DNA of 64,000 nucleotides, taken from assembly GCA_014843695.1 (NCBI GenBank), contig CM026397.1, positions 35,747,586-35,811,585 of the forward strand. The letters run 5' to 3'. Every line of letters starts with the position of its first letter. Position 1 is the stretch's first letter. The notes below the pieces were generated by a model. It was not told the origin of the DNA. It saw nothing but the letters and a program-made list of their open reading frames with translations, and ran no database searches. The DNA comes from Archivesica marissinica (Eukaryota > Mollusca > Bivalvia > Venerida > Vesicomyidae). The position numbers and the translations under genes are program-made. This document shows, one piece after another, positions 63,603 to 64,000 of this stretch.

Positions 63603-63605
63603 GTA

Positions 63606-64000
63606 GTGTAACTCGCACTGAGACAAACTGTCACGTAACTCGCATTCAAACAAACTGTCGCGTAACTCGCACTGAGACAAACTGTCACGTAACTCGCATT
63701 CAAACAAACTGTCGCGTAACTCGCACTGAGACAATCTGTCGCGTAACTCGCATTGAAACAAACTGTCACGTAACTCGCATTCAAACAAACTGTCGCATAA
63801 CTCGCACTGAGACAATCTGTCGCGTAACTCGCATTCAAACAAACTGTCACGTAACTCGCATTCAAACAAACTGTCGCATAACTCGCACTGAGACAAACTG
63901 TCGCATAACTCGCATTCAAACAAACTGTCGCATAACTCGCATTGAAACAAACTGTCGCGTAACTCGCATTGAAACAAACTGTCATGTAACTCGCACTGAG
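63606..64000. repeat. 27-bp array starting 3 nt after the exon 18 border, continuing out of the window
   Basis: Unit GTAACTCGCACTGAGACAAA, CTGTCGC, about 14.5 copies, alternating CACTGAG and CATTCAA types. Each unit begins GTAACT, like a donor. The open reverse frames are due to the 27-nt (9-codon) unit. Confidence 0.95.

Noticed and set aside
63500..63985. Reverse-strand frames with NASYATVCL repeats
   Set aside because: The unit is 27 nt (9 codons) and thus stays open; the strand is opposite to CSPP1 and overlaps its exon 18.

Overview
This is a eukaryotic, AT-rich, intron-dominated window. It is most likely from a mollusc, probably a bivalve. That lineage call is an inference from the gene structure, the several tRNA-headed SINE families and the very high minisatellite load; no species-diagnostic marker is present. 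Nothing prokaryotic (operon, CRISPR, phage) is visible.

One host gene can be supported. It lies on the + strand and covers almost the whole window: an ortholog of CSPP1 (centrosome and spindle pole associated protein 1, a ciliary and centrosomal microtubule protein). I placed 17 exons between 4271 and 63602 that have canonical GT-AG borders, keep one frame (1866 nt, 622 codons) and follow the order of motifs in vertebrate CSPP1 as I remember it: the GEDER/ASG..DPEKS segment, a short DKAY..LG..NPLDP segment, a coiled-coil block, an [12 protein letters not shown] motif, a second long charged coiled coil with QSEYEEEQ, and SPPVPA/SPPIPA proline motifs. An eighteenth exon (21153-21251) fits in phase, but the first base of its donor is A instead of G. 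The 5' coding part probably lies before the window and the 3' part lies beyond it.

The introns (up to 11.2 kb) hold no other gene that I can recognise. They contain at least seven tRNA-headed or tail-sharing SINE families (called A-G here), several TTAA-bounded piggyBac-like MITE families (H, I, J, K, L), hAT-like MITEs (one about 1 kb with an 8-bp target duplication), a Tc1-like MITE, and about 25 tandem arrays. Layout: 1-4.2 kb SINE-derived 55-bp satellite and SINE C copies; 4.3-25.2 kb exons 1-7 among MITEs and a 57-bp array; 25-36 kb a long intron with nested SINEs and MITE-derived arrays; 36-43 kb a cluster of exons 8-13; 43-47.3 kb a 32-bp array and a near-perfect 1.74-kb tandem duplication; 48.8-53.7 kb a 20-22-bp GC-richer minisatellite broken by a 1000-N gap; 54.5-64 kb coiled-coil exons 15-18 separated by purine-rich and TA-rich arrays.

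The most interesting signal is not a new gene. It is a repeated route by which transposable elements turn into minisatellites: a SINE body, the ends of two TTAA MITE families, the interior of a third and the end of a Tc1-like MITE have each been expanded in tandem, with one-, two- and many-copy stages visible in the same window. Several arrays also abut exons and carry splice-site-like motifs in every unit. The very long open frames at 48.7-53.8 kb are an artefact of a repeat whose common unit is a multiple of three.
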